Of a DNA stretch of 64,000 nt, positions 1 to 10,874 are shown one piece after another. Within the stretch, counting starts at the first letter, position 1. Every line of letters starts with the position of its first letter. The DNA is taken from positions 806,001 through 870,000 of the forward strand of contig JALJCO010003429.1 of NCBI GenBank assembly GCA_023101725.1. The letters are read 5' to 3'. The notes below the pieces were generated by a model. That model ran no database searches. It was given only the letters and a program-made list of their open reading frames with translations, and was not told the DNA's origin. This stretch comes from Atherinomorus stipes. Its lineage: Eukaryota; Chordata; Actinopteri; Atheriniformes; Atherinidae. The position numbers were made by a program, and so were the translations under genes.

Positions 1-219
1 TGGAAAGAGAGAGTGTCGGAAAGCTGAGCGCAAATGCAGAAAAACAAAACTACAGGTTCATTATGACATCTATAAAGAGAAACTTCACTTTTATAATCTA
101 CAGCTGAGGAATGCAAGGAATTCATATTTTTCTGACATCATCACTAAAAACGGTCATAATGCTCGGGCCTTATTTGCTACAGTCGACAGGCTAACAAACC
201 CTCCTGTGTCAGTAGCACC
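1..219 (+). mobile_element. L2-type LINE, 5' portion before hAT insertion
   Basis: Translates in one frame as the stretch upstream of an L2 reverse transcriptase (…YKEKLHFYNLQLRNARNSYF…ARALFATVDRLTNPP). The sentence resumes at 1505 (EFYSTKACNDFAKFLQTK), showing that one LINE copy was interrupted by the element at 220-1504. The LINE begins upstream of the window. Confidence 0.8.
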
Positions 220-1504
220 TAGGGGTGTCCCCGACTAAGAATTTTCATAGTCGAACCTGATTCGTCAGATCATGTCATTCGCCGACGAATAGTCGAATTA
301 TGTTTTTGTTTTTTTTTCCCCCTTCTTGATTTATAATCGTCTGTTCCTGCTCCAGAGAAAGAGCTGGAACACCTCATTAAATAAATTCAAATGTTTTTTT
401 TTGTTGGTTTTTGTCTGTTTGTTTTGTTTGTTTTTTTTTTTTGCTTAATAATTTAAAGTCAGGAAAGAGAATTAAAAGGGTGTTGACAGTCTGTGTGCGC
501 TCCGCTGCGCACGGTCCAAATGTCAAACATATACAGAGGAATTACAATAGAATAAACTTCACTGAATAAATAGATCAATTACACAACAATAAAAAAAATA
601 GACTCATAACGAAGTACAAAGTTATATCCATGTAAAACGGAAAGTAAAAGTTGGAATCTGCGCAGCAGAAAGCCAATGAACAGGCGAGGTGCTCCTCGCT
701 TCGTTAACAATAAAGCCGACAGCAGAATCTGCTCTGGATGACGTTGAGTGGAGGTGGAGGGAATGTGCAGAACATCACAGCCATGATTATTCCACAACTT
801 GATGAAATAGTGCAGCATCTTGTCCTGGCATCTCCACCGTTCAGGAGCCGCTCCACATGTGCGCTCAACAGCTGACGCAGCAAGATGGCGGTCCAGTTCA
901 GGACAAAGATAAAAGCGCTGCTCTGGAGTCTGATATCAGCCACAGGCTTCATGATTCAGGACATTATGGTTCTTAAAAACGCGTTCTTTCCTGATATAAT
1001 CTGAATAATCCTCCAGCAGTGCCAGCTATCCATCTTCAGCATTACGCACGGGAGTACTGTAGACGCGGTGTTCATGTCTGTAAGACTGTTTCCACTTTGA
1101 CAGACTGATGCTGTAAATCAGTGGAAGAAACTACAACGATGATGATGATGTGACAGGTGAGGGTCCTTCATCATGTCTCTGGCTACTTGGTCATAGAGAC
1201 GTCGCTTTGTCTGAGTGCTCAGCGCATGCCACTCAGTCGGCAGACTGCGGTTTAAACCCGCCTGCCCGGCACATCTTGCCATATGCCACACTGATAGTAA
1301 CAGAATTATTCGGCTGCTAATAGACCTATAACATGAATTATTTAAAGGACAAATGAATATTGTGTAAAAAACATTCAGTACCCTCCTACTGCAGGACGGT
1401 ATGATTTTTGCTTGGTAACCAAATGCTGCGACTATTCGACTTAGAGACTGGCAGTCGAAGCCCAGTTCTGGAGACGAATCGTCGACTATTCGGGGACACC
1501 CCTA
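220..1504. mobile_element. hAT-type non-autonomous transposon, 1285 bp
   Basis: Bounded by inverted ends TAGGGGTGTCCCCGA and its complement, flanked on both sides by the same 8-bp word GTAGCACC (212-219 and 1505-1512). An 8-bp target duplication and short ends of this type are the hallmark of hAT elements. No transposase frame is visible; the short frames at 579-952 are incidental. It lies inside an L2 LINE. A related damaged copy starts at 13894. Confidence 0.88.
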
Positions 1505-3077
1505 GTAGCACCTGAATTTTATTCCACCAAAGCCTGCAATGACTTTGCCAAATTTTTACAGACAAAATCCAAATTATTAGACAAGCCGTTGGCTCATCAA
1601 CAGCAGGTTCAGGTCATGTACTGTGTCCACCAAGTGTAAACACCATGACACAGTTTTATCCCATTACTAGCAAAGAACTGGAGGACATCTTGCATCAACT
1701 GAACTCCTCCTCTTGCTGTTTGGACATCCTGCCCACTAATTTTTTTAAAAAGGTCTCAAAGACCTTGGAGTCAGATCTGCTTCAGATTGTGAACTCCTCT
1801 CTAACGTCAGGTGTTTTCCCAGAGTCACTGAAAACAGCTGTGATCAAACCTCTGCTAAAAAAGGATAATCTAGACAAGACACAGATGAGCAGCTACAGGC
1901 CGATCTCCAATCTTCCATTTTTAAGTAAGATCATTGAAAAAGCAGCCTTTCACCAGCTAAATGACTTTTTAAGAGAAAACAACTGTTATGATGTCTTCCA
2001 GTCAGGTTTTAGACAGCACCACAGCACCGAGACTGCTCTGACCAAAGTCATGAATGACATATGTCTGAATACTGGCACTGGAAAAATGTCAGTGTTGGTT
2101 TTACTGGATCTCAGTGCTGCATTTAATACAGTTGACCACATTATATTACTCCAACGACTGGAGCAGTGGGTGGGTCTCTCTGGTTCTGTTCTAAACATTG
2201 TTTTTGGAGCCAAAGAGAAACGACAGCAGGTTGTCCCAGAACTTCAGTCCATACACCTAAAAACCACCAACCAGGCCAGAAATCTGGGTGTAGTGATGGA
2301 CTCAGACCTAAACTTTAAAAAACACATCAAGCCGTTTACTACATCAGCCTACTATCACCTGAAGAACATCTCAAGGATAAAAGTCTCAAGAAAATCTGGA
2401 AAAACTAGTCCATGCATTCATCTTCAGTTGGCTTGATTACTGTCACAGCATCTTTACTGGTCTACCTAACAAATCAGTTAAACAGCTGCAGCTCATTCAG
2501 AACTCTGCTGCCCGAGTTCTCACTAAGACCAGAAAAGTGGACCACATCAGTCCTGTTCTGAGGTCTTTACACTGGCTGCCGGTCCATCAGAGAATAGACT
2601 TTAAAGTTCTGCTGCTGGTCTATAAAGCTCTGAATGGTTTAGGCCAAAATACATCAGTGACCTCTTGACCCAGTATGAACCTACTAGACCCCTCAGGTCA
2701 TCTGGATCCGGTCTTTTATCAGTTCCCAGAGTCAGAACCAGACATGGAGAAGCTGCTTTAAGCTTCTATGCTCCACATGTCTGGAACAAACTCCCAGAAA
2801 GTCTCAGATCAGCTGAAACACTTAGTTTATTAAAATCCAGGTTGAAGACCTACCTGTTTTCGGCTTTATTTCAAAAGTTGAAATCCACGTCTCTATATTC
2901 TCTCTTTTTAATCTTAAATGTTTCTAATGTTTTTCATCTTGAATCATGCTTCTAATTTTTTATCCCCCCCCCCCCCCCCTTTTGCACCCCTCTGTAATGC
3001 TTATAATTTTTATGTAAAGCACTTTGAATTGTCCTGTACATGAAATGTGCTATACAAATAAACTTGCCTTGCCTTTC
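1505..3077 (+). mobile_element. L2-type LINE, reverse-transcriptase half and 3' end
   Basis: Continuation of the LINE at 1-219. It ends with a typical fish L2 3' terminus, gtaaagcactttgaattgtc, followed by a tail of aaacttgccttgcc. A C-run lies at 2966-2979. Coding remnants are the reverse-transcriptase piece at 1645-2436 and a C-terminal piece at about 2440-2900 (LPNKSVKQLQLIQNSAARVL, then RTRHGEAALSFYAPHVWNKL). It is not functional because of the insertion, an internal deletion and frame breaks. Confidence 0.88.
1645..2436 (+). pseudogene. L2 reverse transcriptase, internally deleted
   Basis: A 263-residue open frame of a non-LTR reverse transcriptase. It contains SSYRPISNLPFLSKIIEKA, QSGFRQHHSTETAL and LLDLSAAFNTVDH (first catalytic Asp region). 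After WVGLSGSVLN the protein jumps straight to LKTTNQARNLGVVMDSDLNF, a block that normally lies well after the YADD box. The catalytic YADD segment is therefore lost by an in-frame-like deletion at about 2195-2250. Further frames continue past the stop at 2436. Confidence 0.9.
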
Positions 3078-3127
3078 AGAGTCCCAGATTAAATCTTATT
3101 CTAACCTTTAGAAATCCAGATATGCTA

Positions 3128-4122
3128 CTGTGCGTTCAGACCAAGAGCGACTAAAGCTGTAAAAGAGCTTTTGTCGCTCATAAAAATAGCTGCTACAAAA
3201 AAATCTGTTCGCGTTTGTCGCTCAAGTCACTTATGACATCACGTTCAATTTTGCATATCCTTTTAAAAGGACTGTATGCTTTTTACCATTAGCAGATGCA
3301 GATGCAGTGATGCTTTTCGTGATTGCTGCCTAGTGCTTTGACAAGTTGTAGCCTGTGATTAACCAGAAATCCCTCTCCTACTGAAAAACAACCGTCTGGA
3401 CATAACTGATTAAATTACACCCCGAAACAAAATAATGTTGTAGCTTAGTTAAGTACATCATCTTCACTGATCTGCATCTGCAGATCTTCAGTCATTCATC
3501 TCTCACTCTCAAACTAAATGTCAACACGAGGGACAAAAGGGAAATACGTATTTTTATCCCAGTCAATTATTATTATTATTATTATAGCACAGTACTTTCG
3601 ATATTTATAAATTATATCGTCCCATTCACATAGCATGCTAGGCGCTCGATTAGCAGTCAAGTTTTGCGCCTATTTTAAAAATAATTTTATCAACTTACTG
3701 GACAAACCAACAGCACGTGATACTTCTTCCCAGGCCAGAGCCTTCTTTTGGAGATCCCGAAAAGTGTAAAGTGTTAGGTCATACAATACCGGGTGGCCAG
3801 TGACCGCAGTTATCAGCATTTCTGTTGTCATTTTGCCTCGGAACCAAAATACGGTACCAGAGTTCAGAGTTTATTTCCGGGGACTTCCGGAAGTGAACAA
3901 TGTCTACATTCCAATTGGTTGTCAGGATTTTACAGCCGAAACTTGTCATAGCCAATTTGCATAAAGTTAAACTGTTTTTAACTTTGTTTAGTCACTCTAA
4001 TCGCTCAACTTTTGTAGCTTGTCGCTTCTGTCGCTTTATTCGCTCTTGTTGCTCCTGTCCATTGAAAGTGAATGACTTCTGGCGATTTTACAGCTTTAGT
4101 CGCTCTTGGTCTGAACGCACAG
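3128..4122. mobile_element. PIF/Harbinger-type element, 995 bp
   Basis: Perfect inverted ends of about 35 bp, beginning CTGTGCGTTCAGACC, at both edges, with a near-match 3-bp flank (cta/tta). Inside both ends are repeated copies of GTCGCT or its complement (for example 3170-3235 and 4000-4050), like subterminal transposase-binding arrays. A MADF-domain coding remnant lies inside on the minus strand. The 3-bp flank and the MADF partner point to PIF/Harbinger. Confidence 0.75.
3670..3831 (-). pseudogene. MADF-domain protein exon remnant of a Harbinger element
   Basis: A 53-residue minus-strand frame starting at ATG 3831-3829: MTTEMLITAVTGHPVLYDLT, then LQKKALAWEEVSRAVGLS. Hydrophobic residues, HPVLYD and the W-E-E-V pattern match the N-terminal half of MADF (Myb/SANT-like) DNA-binding domains, which form the second protein of PIF/Harbinger transposons. 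Directly after GLS comes GTAAGT, so this looks like a first exon with its donor at about 3698. The rest of the domain was not found before the element ends. Confidence 0.65.
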
Positions 4123-4376
4123 TTAGGGTACAATGATAAAGTCTGCCATACTGTTTCACATAAATGCTATGTAAACAACAGAATTTGACGCAAATTTGAT
4201 GCAGTTATCATGGATATTTTAATGACCAAGTATACTTTTTCATATCCCTTTCTTTATCATCATAAAAGGGGTGTGCAATAATCTAAGATTTGGTTTTGAT
4301 TCAATGCCAAGTGCATAGAGGGCTAGTGTCGTCTATACCAATACTGTTACAATACTTTTTAACAGGACTATCAAAA

Positions 4377-4588
4377 TGGGCTGTATGCACAGCTCCACTA
4401 CTTCCTGAATTTAATACTGCACCTTTGTTCCGTCTTTCAAGATGGGTGAACTGATTAATCCAGGTGTGTCTGACCATTTGCTAAGATCAGACACACCTGG
4501 ATTAATCAGTTATCCAATCATGAAAGACAGGAAACAAAGGTGCAGTACTAAGTTCAGGAAGTTGTAGAGCTGTACATAAAGCCTATTA
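4377..4588. repeat. palindromic MITE, copy 1 (about 212 bp)
   Basis: Two arms starting about GGGCTGTATGCACAGCTCC pair with each other over roughly 90 bp. The middle is a long near-perfect palindrome containing TTAATCCAGGTGTGTCTG and its complement. The whole unit can fold into one hairpin. A second copy lies at 42594-42811. No coding sequence. Confidence 0.8.
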
Positions 4589-4991
4589 ACATGTTAAAGC
4601 AAAGTGAATAATCTGTGACAATGATGCATTCATTTTTAATGCATAAACAAACTTATTACTCACACTCACAAAAAATCCAAAGCTGGCATTATCTCAGCAA
4701 AACAGAACAATTTTGGCCAAACAGGTGCCTTGACACAGTGATAAGCCGACAGTTTTAAGACTTACACGTAAGTATAAATGTAATCTCACTGGTATACCAA
4801 CATTATTATTGATAATATCAATATTTGAATTGATCCACCCACCACTAATTGCAGTGTTCTGACAATACAAAAACACACAGACGGCCACACTGTGACTGAA
4901 CGTAAGCATGGCTAAACATGCTGCTAATGTTACAGAAGTCAAGTGTGCTGTTCATGGAGACACATGAGGAACAGAAGCAGGTCTGAAATGC

Positions 4992-5018
4992 AACATGGCA
5001 TATGTCATATGCCATGTT
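4992..5018. repeat. 27-bp near-perfect palindrome
   Basis: Arms AACATGGCATATG and CATATGCCATGTT are exact complements around one central T. A third copy of AACATGGCATA follows about 10 bp later (5030-5040). No family was assigned. Confidence 0.8.
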
Positions 5019-5135
5019 TCAGTCACTCAAACATGGCATATAACAACCATATGACAATGCATTACACCCACTGCCCAAAATCCCTGATGTTAGTGCAACT
5101 AAGCTAACTTTAGCTTGAAGTAACTTTAGCTGCCT

Positions 5136-5539
5136 GTAATTTGCTCTTTTGTATTGTTTTGATCTGGTCGGCACGTTTCTGGGTGGAGATTTCTGTTTAT
5201 ATCGGCAGCCAATGACAGAGCTAAGAGCATGACACTTTGTGGAAATAAGCTCATGATTGGAAGAGACGCCAGTCACTCGAACTCTCGAAGATAAAATAAA
5301 AGAAAGAAAGAAAACACTGCGTATGCACCGTAGAAAAGGTAAGATCTTCAGATAATGCAGTTTGGAAAACCAGGGTTAATATTAGTTTGGCTTGTACCTG
5401 CTTCTGAGCTCTGAAGGAGAAGCTTGAAGTTGAATAGGCTAGCTAGAACGAGGCGGCCATTAGCCTGAGAGGGAGGAGCGCTAAGTTTGAATACTGTTGT
5501 TTGCAAACAGAAACGATGGAGGGACTTCGGACTCTACCT
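5136..5539 (-). mobile_element. TTAA-target MITE, truncated copy
   Basis: Minus-strand relative of the element at 18581-19116, sharing long stretches such as the CCAATCATGAGCTTATTTCC region. Its outer end AGGTAGAGTCCGAAGTCC lies next to TTAA (5540-5543). The other end is missing: similarity stops near 5136. Confidence 0.7.
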
Positions 5540-6891
5540 TTAAGGGTTACCATGAAATTTATTACAAGCTGACTTTCAAAAAACATTGTACAGTATGTAC
5601 ATGAAATGTTAACAGCCTTTGTTGTACTTACCTGCGAAAGAATATCATTGTGGTGAGCCTTTAGGTGTTGCTTGAGATGGTGGTTTTATTTCCACCTAGT
5701 TTGTGGTCATATACTGTATACCGCCTTCTCCTCTACAATGCATTCTGGTGTTATTTCAGATGGATTATATTGAAACAAGGTCCATATTGTAGATTATTTT
5801 GCCATTTCCACCTACCAAGCCCCTTCGCCATAGTCCGTCAATGAGTTGATAAACTTAAGTTCATGTCTGTGTGTGTGTGAGACAGAGACCACAGATGTGT
5901 TGTGCAGAATGTGTGCTCCATGCAAGGTGGTGGGCATGACCAAACAAAGACGGTGCAGCAGCAGTGCTGACACTTCAGTACTAAGCAGAAATGCCTTGCA
6001 GTTTGAACATCGGTCTGACAAACCACCCACTAGCAATTTCATCAAGTCTGGTCAATAAAAACTCACACACGTCTCATCATATTTTAGTCATCAAAGAGCC
6101 ATGTTCAGCTCGCCTTCATCTCTTTAATGTCATAAAAAAAAGGGGCATCAACTGAATGATTTCATAGACGAAAACAACCCTGCTCCTGACACGTTACTAG
6201 TGCATTTCTAAGTATTCCATTGGTACAGTAAATATTCAGTATGAGTACCTTCCCAGTCTGCATATTCCCAGCAGGCCTGATGATTCTCCTCAGCAAGCCC
6301 TTTGCCATATTAACCCTCTCACGACCTCAAAGCTTCTGCTGCACTTTAAGAGAGGCACAGATGAAGGAAAGATGAGGGAGGAAGTAGTGCGAACTGTGAG
6401 GAATGAGTGTGTCCTCAAGGCTGTTGCCTGTCATGCTAACAAACACACTGCATGACATCACTGCTAACGTATGCAAGTGCACACGAACACATAAGAGGAG
6501 TTTTACTTAACACACACTCATTCTGACCTGATTATACAACAAAAATGCACACGGCAGATAAAGCACGTATTCATAGTTACAACTATTCACATATGGAGAT
6601 ACAGTTATGATGTAAGTAGCTCATATAGAGTAAAGACTAAAGACAAACAGATGAGTCTATGCATGTTCAACAAACAGAGAGCAGAAGATTAATGCTAATA
6701 TTATGCAAAAAAATCCTCCCTGCATTTCTTATATGTTGAGTCAGTTCTATGCTCTCTGAAGATGTAAAAACTAAACAGACATGAAGATATAAGAGCTGCC
6801 ATGCGTTATGGTTTTATAGAGTCATTTAGGAATATGTCACACTCAAACACACTTGCACAAACTCAGAGCTCAGAGTGGTCACAGTGGAGTT

Positions 6892-6965
6892 CAAGTTCAA
6901 TTTTATTCATATAGCACATTTACAAACAACAATGGTTGCCCCAAAGTGTTGAACAAATTTAAACA
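6892..6965 (-). repeat. L2-type LINE 3' end fragment
   Basis: The reverse complement contains an aaatgtgctatatgaataaa-like terminus, as in the L2 3' end at 3040-3077. Short and isolated, so a 5'-truncated insertion is likely. Confidence 0.6.
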
Positions 6966-7283
6966 GTGGTGCTCATAATAAATACTTGCATTGTACCTGA
7001 TTGCTCTCTTTTGTTTCTAGCATTTAGGAGAAAGTTTTTACCACAGTGACGATGACCGGAACACAAAACTCTAGACCTGCACAGTAATGCACTGTCTTTG
7101 TAGTGGATTGACACCGAGAAATAGATAAATATAAAAAAGTAAGGATGAAAAACAGCTATTAATTTTTGCTTTAAATGGGAAAAAACCCTATGAAACTTAA
7201 GTACAATCCAGAACAGTGTAAAGAGTATTTGTGTGATGCTTCTTGAACCTACAACTGTTGCTCACACCCTGTAATGTAATGCT

Positions 7284-7686
7284 TTTTCATCATTCATTCA
7301 TTCATTCATTCATTTTCTGTACTGCTTATCCAGTTCAGGGTTGCAGAGCTGTTGGAGCCTATCCCAACTATTATCAGGCGAGAGGCAGGGTACTCCCTGG
7401 GCAGGTCGCCAGTCTGTTGCAGAGCCAATACAGAGAGACAGACAACCATTCACACTCGCATTTATGCCTAGGGCCAATTTGGAATGATCAATTAACCAAG
7501 CATGCATGTCTTTGAACAGTGGGAGGAAGCCGGAGTATCCAGAGAGAACCCACACATTCATGGGGAGAAAGTGCAAAATTTACACTGGAAGGCCACTGTT
7601 GGAATTGCTTGAACCCCCACCCCAGCTGGGACTAAAACTAGCAACCTTCTTACTGTGAGGTTGCAGCACTAGCCACCACGCCACCA
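7284..7686 (+). repeat. abundant fish interspersed repeat with ATTC tail
   Basis: Starts with an (ATTC)n run at 7284-7314, then the characteristic blocks ctgtactgcttatccagttc, ggagcctatcccaactatta and caggtcgccagtctgttgc, ending …gccaccacgccacc. Partial relatives occur at 24361-24536 (5' part) and 27280-27360 (3' part). I know this repeat as common in teleosts but cannot name its class from sequence alone; it may be a LINE/SINE tail. Confidence 0.7.
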
Positions 7687-7795
7687 TGCAGCTTTTTGAC
7701 CAATGACAATCTAAAATATTTCTAAAGAGATATTATATGGTTCTGATGTAGCTGCTACACTGAACTCTCTTGCGAAGTGAATGTTTCTTTTAAGC

Positions 7796-7872
7796 CAAGC
7801 CAAGTCAAGCCAACTTTATTTCTATAGCACTTTACAATAGCCTCCACTGAACAAAGTACTGAACAACAAAGA
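7796..7872 (-). repeat. L2-type LINE 3' end fragment
   Basis: Contains ccaagtcaagccaactttat and tctatagcactttaca, the reverse complement of an L2-like terminus with its short tail repeat. No coding part remains. Confidence 0.6.
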
Positions 7873-9752
7873 AACTAAAACATTAAAATGTAATGTACAA
7901 TAAAATGGAGATTTTGATTTGATGGTCAAGCGTACCTTTGAACATTCCATAACCTCCTTTAGTTGCTAAACATTCAACGCAAGCATACTTTTTTATTATG
8001 GATGTCCTGATACTGATGCCCCCTCACAGATAGCACTACACCAGTGTTGTTTTCATTTACAATGACAAAATTAGACAATAACAAGATGGTGTGGAGCTAA
8101 ACATAGCTCTTTGATGACTAAAACATAACGGGAAGGGAATTTTCCTTGATGAGACAAGACTGGATGAAAATGTAACGGGTAGTCTGCCTGACATTCAAAA
8201 TGCAGGAAATGTCTACCTATTGTGCTCAAATCTCTCGTTTAAAAGCTTGAAGAGTAGGTGCATCCTGTTCTTGTTTGATCACGCCCACCAACAACTGCCA
8301 TACAGCCACGTGCCACGCACATCAGAGCTCCGCACAGGTTTTACCAACCCGCATCCTCCTGAACCCATTAGGGTGATTAAGAAATGAGACCTTCTAACTG
8401 CGGCTACCTCCCTGTCAAATCTGACCAGCAGGAAATAAAACATTAGGAAAGATGATTTATGTTATTTATTTTATATGATCGTCACATGCATAGATTGCCC
8501 AGGCTTAACTTAAGATGTTCAAAGTGAAATCTGTGGCAATGGTGTTATGTTGTTCAGGGAACGTGCTGAAAAACTTTAAAGAATCATCATTTAAATTTGT
8601 TGTCAGTACTCGGTATCGGCAAGTACTCAAATGTCAATACTCGTACTTGGTCAGCAAAAAAGTGGTACTTTTACATGCCTACTTTTAAAGGTTGACTGTT
8701 TTAAGTATTTGTAATCCTTATGCTCCATTTTCTTTAGACAATCAGATAAAAGATGACAAGCTGGATATGACGCGTCATCTGTCACGTTGGGTCCGTGTAG
8801 CTGATGCAGATGCAGTGTCTGTGTTTTTACTCAAGCGAAGGGTAAAAGCGTCATGTAGCAGTTTATTTTCCAGATCTACAGGTGGCAGTAGACTCCAGAG
8901 GACAGATTTTTTTTTTTTTTTTTTACAATGGATCGCTTCAGTTTTGGCAAGTATTTCCTGTTTTGGTCAACTTGCATTCATTTAGCAATGCAGAATTATT
9001 CATTCATTTATTGACACTTTATTAAATTCACATTCATATTTGCGTCTTCAATATTTCCAATTTCCTTCCTTTATTTATTTCTCCGAACATATCTATTTCT
9101 GTTTCCCATTTTTACATTTCTCTATGAATTTCTGCCTCATTATGCTAATGAGGAGGGGCAGTCTCAAGGCATGTCTGGGTCAGATCCTCTCCTTAAAAAA
9201 CAGGACAATGGAGCTGCAGAGCTCTGCTTGGCTCGACCACGCGAGGGAGATGGAGGTTTTAATCAGGTGAACCACCACAGAAATGGTTGACTTTTAACAG
9301 GAAATTGTATGTTGGCATCTTATTTGAAAATCAAACAGTCACTGATGATTGTTCACTGTTCGGCATGGATGCAGCAGATGCTCCCGCTGCAGACAGCACA
9401 ACACAGGAACTGAGGGTTCTGCAAAAGTTGGCGATGATGCTCAGAGAAAGTTGCCTGGATCCTTGAAAGGGAAACTTTTCTACATGTTCTGTTAACATTC
9501 ACTGGACAACAAAACAAATCTCCAGAGATCCATCCCGACACTACTATTTCCCTTCCTCAGCTCCCCGGTCCATCCCAGTCACTGTTGCTGGAGGAAACCA
9601 CTCTCCTTACAGACAGTAGAAAATATCTTAGCCTTCCTTGATTCTATTATAAGAACCTAGAGGTTTTCCTCCCTATAGCACAAGTATAGGTTTTACAGAA
9701 AAAAAAAAAAAATACATCGCACTACTCTGTAGTTTGAAAAATGAGAAATGAG

Positions 9753-10874
9753 ACAATAGGGGATTATCACGCTTCCGTGTTCCGAACTTCCGGTTTGAAA
9801 CACTTAGAGGCCCACTTCCGGCCCAGTTCAATGTCCCTGCTTTACTTCGTAGATAACGTGAATAAACGCCAACCCTACTGAAATTTTCACAGATTCCAGA
9901 CTTAAGTGATACTAAGGAAGAAGTGGATCAAAGCGATTCACCAGAGTGAAGGGCCGAACTTTATAATAAAACAACGTAGCATGTTTGTTTGTAGCCGGTG
10001 GGGCACAACACCGGCATGCTAGCATTAGCCAGCTAGCGTTTACCAACGTGCTTAACTTTTTGCGTCTTAAAACACACATACATCTGGATGTCCCCGTTGC
10101 CACTGGAACAACTGGGGACTGCCAAGAAAGGAGACGCCTTCAGATGCTTGTGTGTTTTCAGCCGCACAAAGTTAGGCACGTCATCAAGCTGGCTAATGCT
10201 AACCTACTAACAGTAGTCCGCCAGCTACTACTCTGTTAAACTTTGTTAATCGGATAAACGCCAATGCCAAGTTTTCATTCCAGACTGAAGTGATGCTAAG
10301 GAAAAAGTGGATCAAAACGACCGATTCGCCGCGGTGAAGGACCGAACTTTATAATAAAATGACACAGGTTTGTTTGTGGCCGGCAGACTGCGCAGTCGTG
10401 TTAGCAGGTTAGCATTAGCCAGCTCGATAACGGGCCTAACTTTGTGCGGCTGAAAACACACAAGCATCTGAAAGCGTCTCCTTTCTTGGCAGTCCCCAGT
10501 TGTTCCACTGGAAACGGGGAGGTACAGACCCGATTTTCAGATGTTTGTGTGTTTTAAGACGCACAATGTTAAGCACGTCAGTAAACGCTAGCTGGCTAAT
10601 GCTAGCATGCTGTGAAGTGCAGGTGTTGTGCCCCACCGGCGACAAACAAACGTGTGTTTTATTCTAAAGTTCGGCCCTTCACCGCGGCGAATCGATCGCT
10701 TTGATCCACTTCTTCCTTAGTATCATTTCAGTCTAGAATGAAAACTTGAGTATGTTTGGAGTTTATCCGATTTAAACAGTATAACAGAGCAGGAACAGCT
10801 GTCGTTAACATGGCCCGGAAGAGGAAGTGCCCAAAATCCAGGAACTTACGGTAAGCGTGATAATCCCCTATTGT
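9753..10874. mobile_element. compound inverted-repeat transposon, 1.12 kb
   Basis: Ends ACAATAGGGGATTATCACGC and their exact complement define the element. The two halves are inverted copies of each other over several hundred bp: for example, GCTAGCATTAGCCAGCTAGC near 10018 pairs with sequence near 10590, and a GGAAGAAGTGGATC block near 9917 pairs with one near 10705. A third, directly oriented copy of the subterminal block lies at about 10280-10390. I could not define a target duplication, so the superfamily is unassigned. No transposase frame. Confidence 0.7.

Noticed and set aside
579..952. Two minus-strand frames of 79 and 82 codons
   Set aside because: They lie wholly inside a non-autonomous hAT element and resemble no transposase.
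5846..6058. 70-codon plus-strand frame with Cys pairs (CRMCAPC)
   Set aside because: No initiation context, splice sites or recognisable domain; likely chance in intronic DNA.
7284..7314. ATTC run considered as a CRISPR or satellite array
   Set aside because: It is a short simple repeat at the start of an interspersed repeat; no spacers are present.
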